DNA of 64,000 bases. Source: Flexivirga oryzae (GTDB lineage: Bacteria > Actinomycetota > Actinomycetes > Actinomycetales > Dermatophilaceae). Numbering within the stretch: position 1 is the stretch's first letter; every line of letters starts with the position of its first letter. The notes under the pieces were generated by a model. That model was not told the DNA's origin. It did no database searches and saw nothing but the letters and a program-made list of their open reading frames with translations. The position numbers and the translations under genes are program-made. Location: NCBI RefSeq assembly GCF_014190805.1, contig NZ_JACHVQ010000001.1:1736001-1800000 (forward strand), read 5' to 3'. Positions 16,970-26,039 of this stretch are shown piece after piece.

Positions 16970-17937
16970 TGGCCGCACCGGAGAGCGCGACCGCCCGCCT
17001 GGGCCGACTGCTCACGATGGTGCCGTGGCTGGTCAACCGCCAGGGCATCGACATCGCCGAAGCCGCCGAGGAGCTCGGGGTGTCGACCCAGCAGGTGGAG
17101 GCGGATCTCGCGCTGCTGTTCGTCTGCGGCACGCCCGGGCACATGCCCGACGACCTCATCGAGGCCGAATGGGAGCAGGGCCGGGTCTTCCTGCGCAACG
17201 CAGACACCATCGCCCGGCCGCTCCGGCTCGGGCTCGACGAGGCCACCGCGCTCATCGTCGGGCTGCGCACGCTGGCCGCGGTCCCGGGACTGGACGAGCG
17301 CGACGCGGTGGACCGGGCCCTGGCGAAGCTCGTCGAGGCCACGGGCGACCTGGGCGCCGCCACCGACCGGGTCCGCATCGCACTGGAGGACGAGGTGCCC
17401 TCCGACACGCTCACCACCATGCGCGCCGCCGTGGCGGCGCACCGGCGGCTGCACCTGGAGTACGTCGTGCCGTCCCGGGACGAGACGACCGAGCGTGACG
17501 TGGACCCGATGCGGGTGCTGTCCCTGGACGGCAACTGGTACCTCGAGGGCTGGTGCCACCGCGCCCAGGACGTGCGTCTCTTCCGGCTCGACCGCGTCGC
17601 GTCGGTGCTGGTGCTGGACGAGGACGGCACGCCGCCCACCGATGCCCGGCCGCGCGACCTCGACTCCGGGCTGTTCACTCCCGGCCCGGACGACCTGAGC
17701 GCCGTCATCGAGTTGCAGCCGGACGCCGCCTGGGTCATTGACTACTACCCGGCGGGCGACGTGCAGCGGGGCGCCGACGGGGTGCTGACGGTGTCGTTCC
17801 GCACCGCCGACCTGCGCTGGCTGCGGCAGCTGATGTGGCGCCTGGGCGGGTCGGCGCGGGTGGTCGAGCCCACCTCGCTGCGCGACGAGGTCGCCGACGG
17901 CGCCCGCGCCGCGCTGGCGGCATACGAGCAGGAGTAG
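16969..17937 (+). CDS. pafC: WYL-domain transcriptional regulator PafC
   Basis: This 322-residue partner of PafB has a winged-helix start (RLGRLLTMVPWLVNRQGIDI) and a WYL domain (LDGNWYLEGWCHRAQDVRLF, about 180-205). It ends with a C-terminal WCX-type extension (DYYPAGDVQRGADGVLTVSF). In some actinobacteria pafB and pafC are fused; here they are separate but coupled through a TGATG overlap. Together they form the heterodimeric DNA-damage regulator. Confidence 0.94.
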   Translation: MAAPESATARLGRLLTMVPWLVNRQGIDIAEAAEELGVSTQQVEADLALLFVCGTPGHMPDDLIEAEWEQGRVFLRNADTIARPLRLGLDEATALIVGLRTLAAVPGLDERDAVDRALAKLVEATGDLGAATDRVRIALEDEVPSDTLTTMRAAVAAHRRLHLEYVVPSRDETTERDVDPMRVLSLDGNWYLEGWCHRAQDVRLFRLDRVASVLVLDEDGTPPTDARPRDLDSGLFTPGPDDLSAVIELQPDAAWVIDYYPAGDVQRGADGVLTVSFRTADLRWLRQLMWRLGGSARVVEPTSLRDEVADGARAALAAYEQE

Positions 17938-17941
17938 GTCC

Positions 17942-18265
17942 GTGCACTGGTGGCAGTGGGTGCTGCTGTGGCTGCTGCTTGCGATCCTCGGGACCGTGTA
18001 TGTCGGCTGGCGCCTCTGGCGCCTGTGGACGCCCCTCAAACAGCTCGGCTCCGAGCTCGCCGTGGCACAGGAACGGCTGGCGGAGGTGGAGGCCCGGATC
18101 GGCGAACTCGAGGACCAGTTGCAGAGTGTCGATGACCTCGCAGTGCTGCGTGATCCGGCAGAATTGCGCAGACACCGCTCGGCCCTGAAGGCGGAGCAAC
18201 GTGCCGAGCGCAACAGGCGCAGGAAGGCGCGGCGCCCTGACTGGGCCAATCACGTAGAGTGGTGA
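17942..18265 (+). CDS. Small membrane-anchored coiled-coil protein between pafC and tatA
   Basis: The 107-residue protein has one N-terminal membrane helix (WVLLWLLLAILGTVYVGW, about 6-23), then a coiled coil (SELAVAQERLAEVEARIGEL, about 37-60) and a basic tail (KAEQRAERNRRRKARR). I know no function. It starts with GTG five bases after the pafC stop, so it belongs to the pafBC transcript. Genes of this shape at this place occur in other actinobacteria. Confidence 0.75.
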   Translation: MHWWQWVLLWLLLAILGTVYVGWRLWRLWTPLKQLGSELAVAQERLAEVEARIGELEDQLQSVDDLAVLRDPAELRRHRSALKAEQRAERNRRRKARRPDWANHVEW

Positions 18266-18312
18266 TGACGGTGCGGGATGCACCTCCCGCGCCCAACCAA
18301 CAGGAGCTAGTT

Positions 18313-18729
18313 ATGTTTCGTGGAGCCCTCGAGCCGTGGCACATCCTCATCCTCGTGCTCATCGTGGTCATCCTCTTCGGCTGGAAGAAGCTGCCCGATG
18401 CCGCACGCAGCCTCGGACGTTCGGCGCGCATCCTGAAGAGCGAGCTGGGCGACGACGACCACAAGAGCTCCGCCGCGGGCCAGACGGTGCCCGGCCAGAC
18501 CCAGCCCCCGGCGGGCAGCGCCCCCGGTGAGGCGCCGGTCCCCGGAGCCACGCCCTACCCGCAGCAGGGTCAGCAGCCGCCGCAGGGTTACCAGCAGCAG
18601 GCACCGCAGGGCTACCAGCAGCAACAGCCCAACGCCGGCTACCAGCCACCGCAGCAGCAGGGTCAGCCGCAGCAGCAGACCCCGGCGGGTTACCCGCAGC
18701 AGAACAACCCCGGCGGCAACGGCAACTGA
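18313..18729 (+). CDS. tatA: Sec-independent translocase subunit TatA
   Basis: TatA forms the pore for folded twin-arginine substrates. The ATG giving MFRGALEPWHILILVLIVV has a CAGGAG binding site, and a longer frame from 18259 is rejected. The single helix (8-22), the FGWKKLPDAARSLGRSARI amphipathic helix and a 138-residue length fit TatA. The tail from about residue 60 is unusually rich in Gln, Pro and Gly, with repeats such as PQGYQQQ, and is probably disordered. tatC follows 45 bases later. Confidence 0.93.
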   Translation: MFRGALEPWHILILVLIVVILFGWKKLPDAARSLGRSARILKSELGDDDHKSSAAGQTVPGQTQPPAGSAPGEAPVPGATPYPQQGQQPPQGYQQQAPQGYQQQQPNAGYQPPQQQGQPQQQTPAGYPQQNNPGGNGN

Positions 18730-18774
18730 TCACCGTCCCGCACGGGACCTTCGGCGCAGGACGACACACGACAC

Positions 18775-19623
18775 ATGGCCCTATTGCGGCGGAAGGACAA
18801 TCCGGAGGCCCGGATGTCCCTCGGCGACCACTTCCGTGAGTTTCGTCGGCGTGCCCTCATCGCGGCCATCGCCATCGTCATCGGTGCGATCGTCGCGTGG
18901 ATCTACTACGACACGATCTACGGCTGGGTCGAGTCGCCGCTGCGGACCGTGCAGGCCCGGCACCATCTGTCCGTCGTCGGACTCAATTTCGGCAACGGCG
19001 GGGTGACCGAGCCGTTCAGCATCAAGCTGAAGATCTCGCTGTGGAGCGGTGTCATCCTCGCCAGCCCGATCTGGCTGTGGGAGATCTGGGCGTTCCTCGC
19101 GCCCGGTCTGACCAAGAAGGAGAAGCGCATCAGCGTGGCCTTCATGGCCGCGGCCGTCCCGCTGTTCGCGCTGGGCTGCTACGTCTCGCACTTCGCGATC
19201 ACCAACGCGGTCGACTTCCTGATGGGCAGCACCCCGCAGGTCAAGGGCGCCGATCACACGCCGATCTACAACCTGACCGACGCGCAGAAGTACGTCAGTT
19301 TCGTCACGAAGTTCATCGTCGCCTTCGGCCTGGCCTTCCTGCTGCCGGTCTTCCTGGTCGGCCTCAACCAGATCCGGGTGTTTCCGGGGCGCGTCATGCT
19401 CAAGGGCTGGCGCGTGGCCGTCATGATCATCGCGGTCTTCTCAGCGGTCATGAGCCCGTCTCCCGACGCGTGGTCGATGCTCGCGCTGATGGTGCCGATG
19501 ATCATCCTCTACTTCAGTGCCTGCATCGTGTGTCTCTACCTCGACCGGCGCCGCGCCGGCAGGGAGGAGAAGGCACGCTCCGAGTGGCTCGACATCCCCG
19601 ACGACGAGAAGTCACAACTCTGA
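18775..19623 (+). CDS. tatC: Sec-independent translocase subunit TatC
   Basis: TatC is the receptor that recognises the twin-arginine signal. The 282-residue protein has six helices. It shows the conserved N-terminal MSLGDHFREFRRR, LWEIWAFLAPGLTKKEKR in the first cytoplasmic loop, and the later VMSPSPDAWSM segment. No tatB is nearby, which is usual where TatA or a distant TatB serves. A local client may be the twin-arginine flavoenzyme at 31932-33491. The helicase start lies four bases after its stop. Confidence 0.95.
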   Translation: MALLRRKDNPEARMSLGDHFREFRRRALIAAIAIVIGAIVAWIYYDTIYGWVESPLRTVQARHHLSVVGLNFGNGGVTEPFSIKLKISLWSGVILASPIWLWEIWAFLAPGLTKKEKRISVAFMAAAVPLFALGCYVSHFAITNAVDFLMGSTPQVKGADHTPIYNLTDAQKYVSFVTKFIVAFGLAFLLPVFLVGLNQIRVFPGRVMLKGWRVAVMIIAVFSAVMSPSPDAWSMLALMVPMIILYFSACIVCLYLDRRRAGREEKARSEWLDIPDDEKSQL

Positions 19624-19627
19624 CGAC

Positions 19628-22426
19628 ATGGCGGAATCCGTAGAAGACCAAGCGCACTCCACCGCCCGACGGGGCGGGTTCGACTCGACACACATCGACC
19701 GCTTCGCCGAGGGATACGACTTCGGGTTCGACGACTTCCAGCGCCGCGGCATCGAGGCCGTGCAGTCCGGGCGTGGTGTGCTGGTCGCCGCCCCGACCGG
19801 GGCGGGCAAGACGATCGTGGGGGAGTTCGCTGCCTACCTCGCGTTGCACACCGGGCGCAAGACCTTCTACACCACGCCCATCAAGGCGCTGTCCAACCAG
19901 AAGTACGCCGACCTCGCGGCACGACACGGAGCGGCGAACGTCGGTCTGCTGACAGGGGACTCGTCGATCAACGGCGAGGCGCCCATCGTGGTGATGACCA
20001 CCGAGGTGCTGCGCAACATGATCTACGCCGGCTCCTCGACGCTCGACAAGCTCGGCTTCGTCGTGATGGACGAGGTGCACTACCTGGCCGACCGGTTCCG
20101 CGGCGCGGTCTGGGAAGAGGTCATCGTCATGCTCGCGCCGTCGGTGCAACTGATCTCGCTGTCGGCGACGGTCAGCAACGCCGAGGAGTTCGGGGACTGG
20201 CTGCGCGAGGTCCGCGGCGACACCGCGGTGATCGTCGAGGAGCACCGCCCCGTGCCGCTGTGGCAGCAGATGATGGTCGGGCCGGCGCTGATGGACCTGT
20301 TCGTCGACGACGGCCGCGAGCAGTTGCGGGTGAATCCCCATCTGCTGCAACGGATCGAGCAGCTCAACCGCGACCGTCGGGACCAGCGGCACGGTCGGCG
20401 GGAGGACGCCGGCGCGCCCCGGGGACGTCGTGGCCGGATCCGCGGGGGTCAGGACCGTGGGCAGGTCCGGGGCGGCCGGCCGAGCCGCGGACCCAGCCGG
20501 CCGCAGGTCATCGAGGCACTCGACCGGGACGGGCTGCTCCCGGCGATCACCTTCATCTTCAGCCGGGTCGGCTGCGAGGGCGCCGTCTCGCAGCTGCTCG
20601 CCTGGGGCACCCGCCTCATCCCCGACAAGGAGGCCGAGCGGGTCCGCCGCCTCGTCGAGGAACGCGTGGCGACGCTGCCGGAGGAGGACCTGGCGGTGCT
20701 GGGCTACTACGACTTCGTCGAGGGGCTCAGCCGCGGCTTCGCGGCGCACCACGCCGGGATGCTGCCGACCTTCCGGGAGATCGTGGAGGAACTCTTCACC
20801 GACGGCACCATCAAGGCAGTGTTCGCGACGGAGACGTTGGCGCTCGGCATCAACATGCCGGCCCGCACCGTCGTGCTCGAGCGGCTGGTGAAGTACAACG
20901 GCGAGACCCACGCCGACATCACCGCCGCCGAATACACCCAGCTGACCGGCCGCGCGGGGCGGCGCGGCATCGACTACGAGGGGCACGCGGTCGTGCTGTG
21001 GGCGCCCACCGTCGACCCGCACGAGGTGGCCGGGCTGGCGTCCACCCGCACCTACCCGTTGCGCTCGTCGTTCGTGCCCACCTCCAACATGGCGGTCAAC
21101 CTGGTCGACCGGGTCGGCCGGTGGCGGGCCGGGCAGGTGCTCGAGCAGTCGTTCGCGCAGTTCCAGGCGGACCGGTCGGTGGTCGGCGCCGCTGGCGCCA
21201 TACATCGCAACGAGGAGGCCCTCGAGGGGTATGCCGAGGCGATGCGCTGTCACCTCGGCGAATTCGCCGAATACGCTGCGTTGCGAAGAGAACTCAGCGA
21301 TCTGGAGAAGGACGCGGCGAAGCGGCGGTCGGCCAGCCGGCGCGCAGCGGCAGCGGTGTCGCTGCAGGAGTTGCAGCCCGGCGACATCATCCGGGTCCCC
21401 GAGGGGCGGCGATCCGGCTGGGCCGTCGTCATACCGGCGTCACGCGGCAAGCGCGCCGAGGACGCGGTCACCGTCGTCAACGGCGACGGGCAACTGCGCC
21501 GGATCGGCGAACACGACGTGCCGGACGCCGTCATACCAGCAGGACACATCGCGATCCCGCGGATGTTCCAGAGCCGGTCGCCGCGTGCTCGCCGCGACCT
21601 CGCGTCGACGATGCGGAACAAGATCCGCGACGAGCCACCGCCCAGCCCCGCGGAGTTGCGGGCGCAATCGGCCGAGGCCGACGAGGATTCGAGCGCCGAG
21701 ATCGAGCGCGTCCGGCAGGCACTGCACCGTCACCCGTGCCACGACTGCCCCTACCGGGAGCAGCACGCGCGCTGGGCCGAGCGGTGGTGGAAGCTGCGCC
21801 GCGAGACCGACGGGCTGCAACGCCAGGTGGACCGCCGCACACACTCGGTGGCGCGCACCTTCGACCACATCTGCGACCTGCTGGCCGAGCTCGGTTACCT
21901 CGACGCAGAGGGAGCCAAGGTCACCGACCGCGGGCGCGTGTTGCAGCGCATCTACGCGGAGAAGGATCTGCTGGCCGCCGAGTGCCTCGAGCACGACGTA
22001 TGGCGCCGGCTGGACGCGCCCTCACTGGCAGCCGTGGTGTCCGCGCTGGTCTACGAGGCGCGGCGGGACGACGGGGACTCGGCACCGAAGATCCCGGGTG
22101 ATCTGACCAAGGACGCGCTGGCCGAGATGCAGGACATCACCCGCGGGCTGCAGGAGTCGCAGCGGCGGCTCGGGCTCACCCCGATGGGCGACCTCGACGC
22201 GGGAATGGTGTGGGTGATGCACCGCTGGGCGAGCGGCGGCCGCCTCGAGACGGTGCTGCACGACAGCGAGCTGTCGGCCGGTGACTTCGTCCGCCGGTGC
22301 AAGCAGGTGGTCGACCTGCTGGACCAGATCGCCGAGGCCACGCGGCACGACGCCATGCGGCGCACCGCACGCACCGCGATCGACAAGGTCATGCGCGGTG
22401 TGGTCGCCGCCGACCGGCTGGATTAG
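19628..22426 (+). CDS. Ski2/Mtr4-like DEAD/DEAH-box RNA helicase (HelY type)
   Basis: The 932-residue protein has Walker A APTGAGKTIVGEFAAYLA (about 55), TTPIKALSNQK (motif Ia), the DEVHYLADR box (motif II), SLSATVSNAEEFG (motif III) and TGRAGRRGIDYEG (motif VI), then an rRNA-processing-like arch and a C-terminal DSHCT domain (from about 745). It is likely an RNA helicase in RNA turnover. An Arg/Gly-rich insertion (about 255-290) lies between the two helicase domains. I chose the ATG giving MAESVEDQAH; a frame open from 19517 overlaps tatC. It sits just after tatC in many actinobacteria. Confidence 0.93.
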   Translation: MAESVEDQAHSTARRGGFDSTHIDRFAEGYDFGFDDFQRRGIEAVQSGRGVLVAAPTGAGKTIVGEFAAYLALHTGRKTFYTTPIKALSNQKYADLAARHGAANVGLLTGDSSINGEAPIVVMTTEVLRNMIYAGSSTLDKLGFVVMDEVHYLADRFRGAVWEEVIVMLAPSVQLISLSATVSNAEEFGDWLREVRGDTAVIVEEHRPVPLWQQMMVGPALMDLFVDDGREQLRVNPHLLQRIEQLNRDRRDQRHGRREDAGAPRGRRGRIRGGQDRGQVRGGRPSRGPSRPQVIEALDRDGLLPAITFIFSRVGCEGAVSQLLAWGTRLIPDKEAERVRRLVEERVATLPEEDLAVLGYYDFVEGLSRGFAAHHAGMLPTFREIVEELFTDGTIKAVFATETLALGINMPARTVVLERLVKYNGETHADITAAEYTQLTGRAGRRGIDYEGHAVVLWAPTVDPHEVAGLASTRTYPLRSSFVPTSNMAVNLVDRVGRWRAGQVLEQSFAQFQADRSVVGAAGAIHRNEEALEGYAEAMRCHLGEFAEYAALRRELSDLEKDAAKRRSASRRAAAAVSLQELQPGDIIRVPEGRRSGWAVVIPASRGKRAEDAVTVVNGDGQLRRIGEHDVPDAVIPAGHIAIPRMFQSRSPRARRDLASTMRNKIRDEPPPSPAELRAQSAEADEDSSAEIERVRQALHRHPCHDCPYREQHARWAERWWKLRRETDGLQRQVDRRTHSVARTFDHICDLLAELGYLDAEGAKVTDRGRVLQRIYAEKDLLAAECLEHDVWRRLDAPSLAAVVSALVYEARRDDGDSAPKIPGDLTKDALAEMQDITRGLQESQRRLGLTPMGDLDAGMVWVMHRWASGGRLETVLHDSELSAGDFVRRCKQVVDLLDQIAEATRHDAMRRTARTAIDKVMRGVVAADRLD

Positions 22427-22483
22427 CGGCGCCTCCGGCGCTTCGAGCGCCTCTTCGCGCGACGTACATGGCAGGATGCCGCT

Positions 22484-23032
22484 ATGGCGTTCTCGGCAAA
22501 GCACCTCGCACGCGGCGAGCAGATCGACCTGGAGCTGCGCACGCACATCAAGGAGATCTTCTTCCCCTTGCTGATCGCGGTCGTGACGATCGTGATCGCC
22601 CTGGCGGGCTCGATCTGGTTCAGTGACAAGGGCTGGTCGGGTTGGGCGACCCTCGCGCTGTGGGTCGTCGCGCTCATCGTCCTGTGCGCGTTCGTCCTGC
22701 TGCCGATCCTGCGCTGGCTCACCACCATCTACGTCATCACCAACCGCCGGCTGATCACCCGCCGCGGCATCGTCAACAAGTCGGGCCGCGACATACCGCT
22801 CTACCGGATCAACGACGTGTCCTACGAGAAGTCGTTGCTCGACCGGATCTTCGGGTGCGGCACGCTCGTCATCAGTGACGCCAGCGAACAAGCGGGGGTC
22901 CGGCTGCACGACGTGCCGCACGTCGAGGACGTGCAGGTGCGCCTGAACGAACTGCTCTACCACCAGGACGACGGCGGCGACGACGACGGCACGTTCCCCC
23001 CGAACGACCCGAGGTCGCAGCGCGGCCGCTGA
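22484..23032 (+). CDS. PH domain-containing membrane protein (YdbS-like)
   Basis: The 182-residue protein has two membrane helices (about 27-47 and 55-75) and then a bacterial PH domain: TTIYVITNRRLITRRGIVNK and DIPLYRINDVSYEKSLLDRI, the usual bPH2 signature. The function is unknown; such proteins may bind membranes or peptides. CAGGAT six bases before the ATG could be a -10 of a leaderless mRNA. It is the last gene before the 52-bp tandem repeat array. Confidence 0.85.
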   Translation: MAFSAKHLARGEQIDLELRTHIKEIFFPLLIAVVTIVIALAGSIWFSDKGWSGWATLALWVVALIVLCAFVLLPILRWLTTIYVITNRRLITRRGIVNKSGRDIPLYRINDVSYEKSLLDRIFGCGTLVISDASEQAGVRLHDVPHVEDVQVRLNELLYHQDDGGDDDGTFPPNDPRSQRGR

Positions 23033-23046
23033 GGGGGGAGTGCGGG

Positions 23047-23567
23047 CCGGTTTCGCGTGCACAGGTCCCCCCCAGGGGCGGCCCGTGAGCGGTGCGGACC
23101 GGGTTTCGCGTGCACAGGTCCCCCCAGGGGCGAGGCGTGAGCGGTGCGGTGCCGGTTTCGCGTGCATAGGTCCCCCCAGGGGCGGCCCGTGAGCGGTGCG
23201 AGCCCGGTTTCGCGTGCATAGGTCCCCCCAGGGGCGAGGCGTGAACGGTGCGGACCCGGTGTCGCGTGCGTAGGTCTCCCCGGGGGCGACCCGCGCGCGG
23301 CGCGAGCCCGGTGTCGCGTGCGTAGGTCTCCCCGGGGGCGGCCCGTGAGCGGCGCGGGCCCGGTGCCGCGTGCATAGGTCCCCCCAGGGGCGGCCCGTGA
23401 GCGGCGCGGGCCCGGTTTCGCGTGCATAGGTCCCCCCAGGGGCGGCCCGTGAACGGTGCGGACCCGGTGTCGCGTGCACAGGTCCCCCCAGGGGCGACCC
23501 GCGCGCGGCGCGGGGCCGGTTTCGCGTGCATAGGTCCCCCCAGGGGCGACCCGTGAGCGCCGTCCGC
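23047..23567. repeat. Ten tandem copies of a 52-bp unit
   Basis: Unit boundaries start with CCGG at 23047 (53 bp, one extra C), 23100, 23152, 23204, 23256, 23308, 23360, 23412, 23464 and 23516, each 52 bp thereafter. All contain a core close to TCGCGTGCATAGGTCCCCCC followed by AGGGGCG. Copies differ at a few linked positions (ACA/ATA/GTA, GGCCC/AGGC/ACCC). The array fills the space between the convergent PH-protein and exonuclease genes. Long frames through it are artefacts, because 52 is not a multiple of three. No spacers are present, so it is not CRISPR. Confidence 0.95.
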
Positions 23568-23595
23568 GCGCACCCGACCGCGACCACCGGGCCGG

Positions 23596-24525
23596 CTAGT
23601 CCAACTGCAGCGCCTTGAGCACCCGGGCGACGGGCGTGGTCAGGTCATGCTCCTCGGTAAGCCGTTGCAGCACACCGGGATCCGCGATCTCCGTCGGCAG
23701 GGCAGCGCTGAAGTCGGCGGGCAGCGGGATGTCCTTGACGACCTCGACCACGCGCGGCGCGGCGTCGAGGTAGTCGCCGGCCGCCTCCAGCCGCGTCCGT
23801 TGGGCACCCTTCAGTGCCGGGTCGCCGGAGTCGATGGCAGCGCGTAGCGCCGCCAGGTAGCCATACCGGCCGATCAGGGTCGCGGCGGTCTTCTCGCCGA
23901 TCCCCGCGACGCCAGGCAGCCCGTCGCTGCTGTCACCGCGCAGCACGGCCATGTCGGCATACGCGGCCCCCGAACCCACCGCGTACTTGCGTTCCAGGTA
24001 GGCCTCGTCGACGACATCCGGCGCCCGGACGCCGCCCTTGGCGGTGTAGAGCACCCGCACGCTCTGCTGGTCGTCGACCAACTGGAACAGGTCCCGGTCT
24101 CCGGTCACGACGTCGACCTGCGCCCGGCCGTGCGCGCCGACCGTGAGGGTGCCGATCACGTCATCGGCCTCATAGCCATCGATCCCCAGGCGGGTCAGCC
24201 CGATCGCGGCCAGCACGTCGACGATGACCGGCACCTGCGGGGTGAGGTTCTCCGGCGACTCCTCGACGCCGTCGGTGCCCTCCACCATGCGGTGCGTCTT
24301 GTATGACGGGATCGCCTCGACCCGGAACGCGGGACGCCAGTCGTTGTCCCAGCACGCGACCAGCTCGGTCGGCGCATGGTCCGTGACCAACGTGGCGATC
24401 ATGTCGAGGAAACCGCGAATCGCGTTGTTCGGCAACGCATCCGGGGTCGCGCGACGATCCGGCACACCGTAGAACGCACGGAAGTACAGACTCGCCGAGT
24501 CCAGAAGCATGAGACGTCGCTGCAT
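23596..24525 (-). CDS. 5'-3' exonuclease (PolA N-terminal/FEN-like)
   Basis: The 309-residue protein resembles the 5' nuclease domain of DNA polymerase I. LMLLDSASLYFRAFYGVP, ACWDNDWRPAFR, YKTHR, GYEADDVIGTL, TGDRDLFQLV and the HhH part DGLPGVAGIGEKTA with its acidic metal ligands are all present. It would trim flaps or primers during replication and repair. Standalone versions beside polA are common in actinobacteria. I chose the ATG giving MQRRLMLLDSA; an upstream Met nine codons earlier and an internal Met are alternatives. Confidence 0.92.
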   Translation of the reverse strand: MQRRLMLLDSASLYFRAFYGVPDRRATPDALPNNAIRGFLDMIATLVTDHAPTELVACWDNDWRPAFRVEAIPSYKTHRMVEGTDGVEESPENLTPQVPVIVDVLAAIGLTRLGIDGYEADDVIGTLTVGAHGRAQVDVVTGDRDLFQLVDDQQSVRVLYTAKGGVRAPDVVDEAYLERKYAVGSGAAYADMAVLRGDSSDGLPGVAGIGEKTAATLIGRYGYLAALRAAIDSGDPALKGAQRTRLEAAGDYLDAAPRVVEVVKDIPLPADFSAALPTEIADPGVLQRLTEEHDLTTPVARVLKALQLD

Positions 24526-24611
24526 GAACACATGCTGGCACGAGCGCGGCACCGGCCGGGCCCGAGCCCACCTTGCCGGACCCCGGCAGGCACCTGCTCT
24601 ACAGTGCGGAC

Positions 24612-25055
24612 ATGGAGGAACTCGACAGGCGGATCGCGTCCCTGCTCGCCCAGGACGGGCGGCTCAGCTACACCGACCTGGGTAAGGCCACCGGGCTGTC
24701 GACCTCTGCCGTGCACCAGCGGGTCCGACGCCTGGAGGAACGCGGGGTGATCCGCGGCTACCGGGCCGTGATCGACCACGAAGCTGCCGGTATGCCGATG
24801 ACGGCGCTCATCTCGGTGACGCCGTTCGACCCGTCAGCGCCCGACGACATACCCGACCGGCTGCGCCATCTGACCGCCATCGAGTCGTGCTTCTCGGTCG
24901 CCGGTGACGAGAACTACGTGCTCAAGGTCCGCATCGGCGGACCGGGGGAGTTGGAGGTGTTGCTGGGCGAGATCCGTGCGGCCGCCTCGGTCACCACCCG
25001 CACCACGGTGGTGCTCAGCACGCCGTGGGAGGACCGCACCCCGCTGTCCGAGTGA
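24612..25055 (+). CDS. Lrp/AsnC family transcriptional regulator
   Basis: The 147-residue protein has an N-terminal helix-turn-helix (LSYTDLGKATGLSTSAVHQR, about 19-38) and a C-terminal RAM ligand domain (about 65-140). Members sense amino acids or related ligands as octamers. TACAGT at 24600-24605 lies six bases before the ATG, consistent with a leaderless mRNA; the extra 13 codons upstream are not needed. The target is not evident from the neighbours. Confidence 0.92.
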   Translation: MEELDRRIASLLAQDGRLSYTDLGKATGLSTSAVHQRVRRLEERGVIRGYRAVIDHEAAGMPMTALISVTPFDPSAPDDIPDRLRHLTAIESCFSVAGDENYVLKVRIGGPGELEVLLGEIRAAASVTTRTTVVLSTPWEDRTPLSE

Positions 25056-25127
25056 CCCGCGTCGGCGGGCGAGCACCGGGAGCTTTGAGAGCCGGTGGCT
25101 ATCAATGCGTGGGGTACGGTCGGAAGG

Positions 25128-26027
25128 ATGGAGCCAGAGAGCCGGTTGCTCCACTACTTCCTGGCGGTGGCCGACGAGTTGAACTTCACCCGGGCCGCCG
25201 CCCGGTTGCACATCGCGCAGCCTTCCCTCAGCGCCCAGATCCGCGCGCTGGAGTCACAGCTCGGGGTGCAACTGCTGCGGCGCAGCACCCGCGCGGTGTC
25301 GCTCACCGAGGCGGGACAAGCCCTTGCCGACCGGGGTCCGGCAGCCCTGTCCGGTCTGCAGCAGGCCTGGGAGGCCGCCCGGTATGCCGGTCGCGGGGAG
25401 ACCGGCACACTCCGCCTGGCCTACCCGTTGAGCGCCGGCCACGACACCGCACCACGCCTCGTCGAAGCCCTGCACGACTCCTACCCGAGCATCACCGTGA
25501 CGACCGAGGTGCTGCCCAGCCCGCAGGTGGTGCAGGCCGTCGGCAGCGGCAGGGCGGACGCCGGCATCGCTCGCGCGCCGGAACCCGGGGACGGCATCCG
25601 GCTGGACCCCCTGCGGCGCGACCCGCTCGGCGTGATCGTGCCCGACTCCCACCCGCTGACCCGCCGGGACGTGGTCGACCTGGCGGCGGTGGCCGGCTTC
25701 CCGGTCGTGCTGCACCCGCGCAGCGCGAACCCGTCCCATTACGACTTCATCGTCGGCCTGTTCACCACTCGCGGGTTGCAGCCGGACCTGCTCGAACGTG
25801 ACATCGCGTTCGACCTCAGCCATGGTTTCCTCACCTGCGGCGGCAGCGAACTGGTCGGCCGGTCCTCGGCGGAGGGACTGCCGCGCAGCCTCACCTGGAT
25901 CCCGCTGACCGACGAGGAGTATGTCGCCGTCGCGCTCGTCCTGCCCGCCGGTCCGCACGCCCCGGTCGTCGACAGGTTCGTCCAGGTCGCCCGCACGCAC
26001 GCCGCCGACAACGACTGGCTGCGCTGA
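25128..26027 (+). CDS. LysR family transcriptional regulator
   Basis: The protein is about 299 residues, standard for the family. The N-terminal winged helix reads LHYFLAVADELNFTRAAARL followed by HIAQPSLSAQIRALE, and a periplasmic-binding-like effector domain follows (about 90-299). Its target is unknown: the usual divergent partner is missing, since Lrp lies upstream on the same strand. A frame open from 25095 adds 11 residues without family features; the chosen ATG has GGAAGG immediately before it. Confidence 0.9.
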   Translation: MEPESRLLHYFLAVADELNFTRAAARLHIAQPSLSAQIRALESQLGVQLLRRSTRAVSLTEAGQALADRGPAALSGLQQAWEAARYAGRGETGTLRLAYPLSAGHDTAPRLVEALHDSYPSITVTTEVLPSPQVVQAVGSGRADAGIARAPEPGDGIRLDPLRRDPLGVIVPDSHPLTRRDVVDLAAVAGFPVVLHPRSANPSHYDFIVGLFTTRGLQPDLLERDIAFDLSHGFLTCGGSELVGRSSAEGLPRSLTWIPLTDEEYVAVALVLPAGPHAPVVDRFVQVARTHAADNDWLR

Positions 26028-26039
26028 CGCCCGGGTGCG

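Noticed and set aside
23047..23567. CRISPR array
   Set aside because: The 52-bp units are contiguous with no unique spacers and no cas genes nearby.
22872..23587. Repeat-rich proteins encoded on the minus strand through the 52-bp array
   Set aside because: A 52-bp unit shifts frame every copy, and the peptides (GGPMHAKP-like) appear in all frames; no start site or family supports coding.
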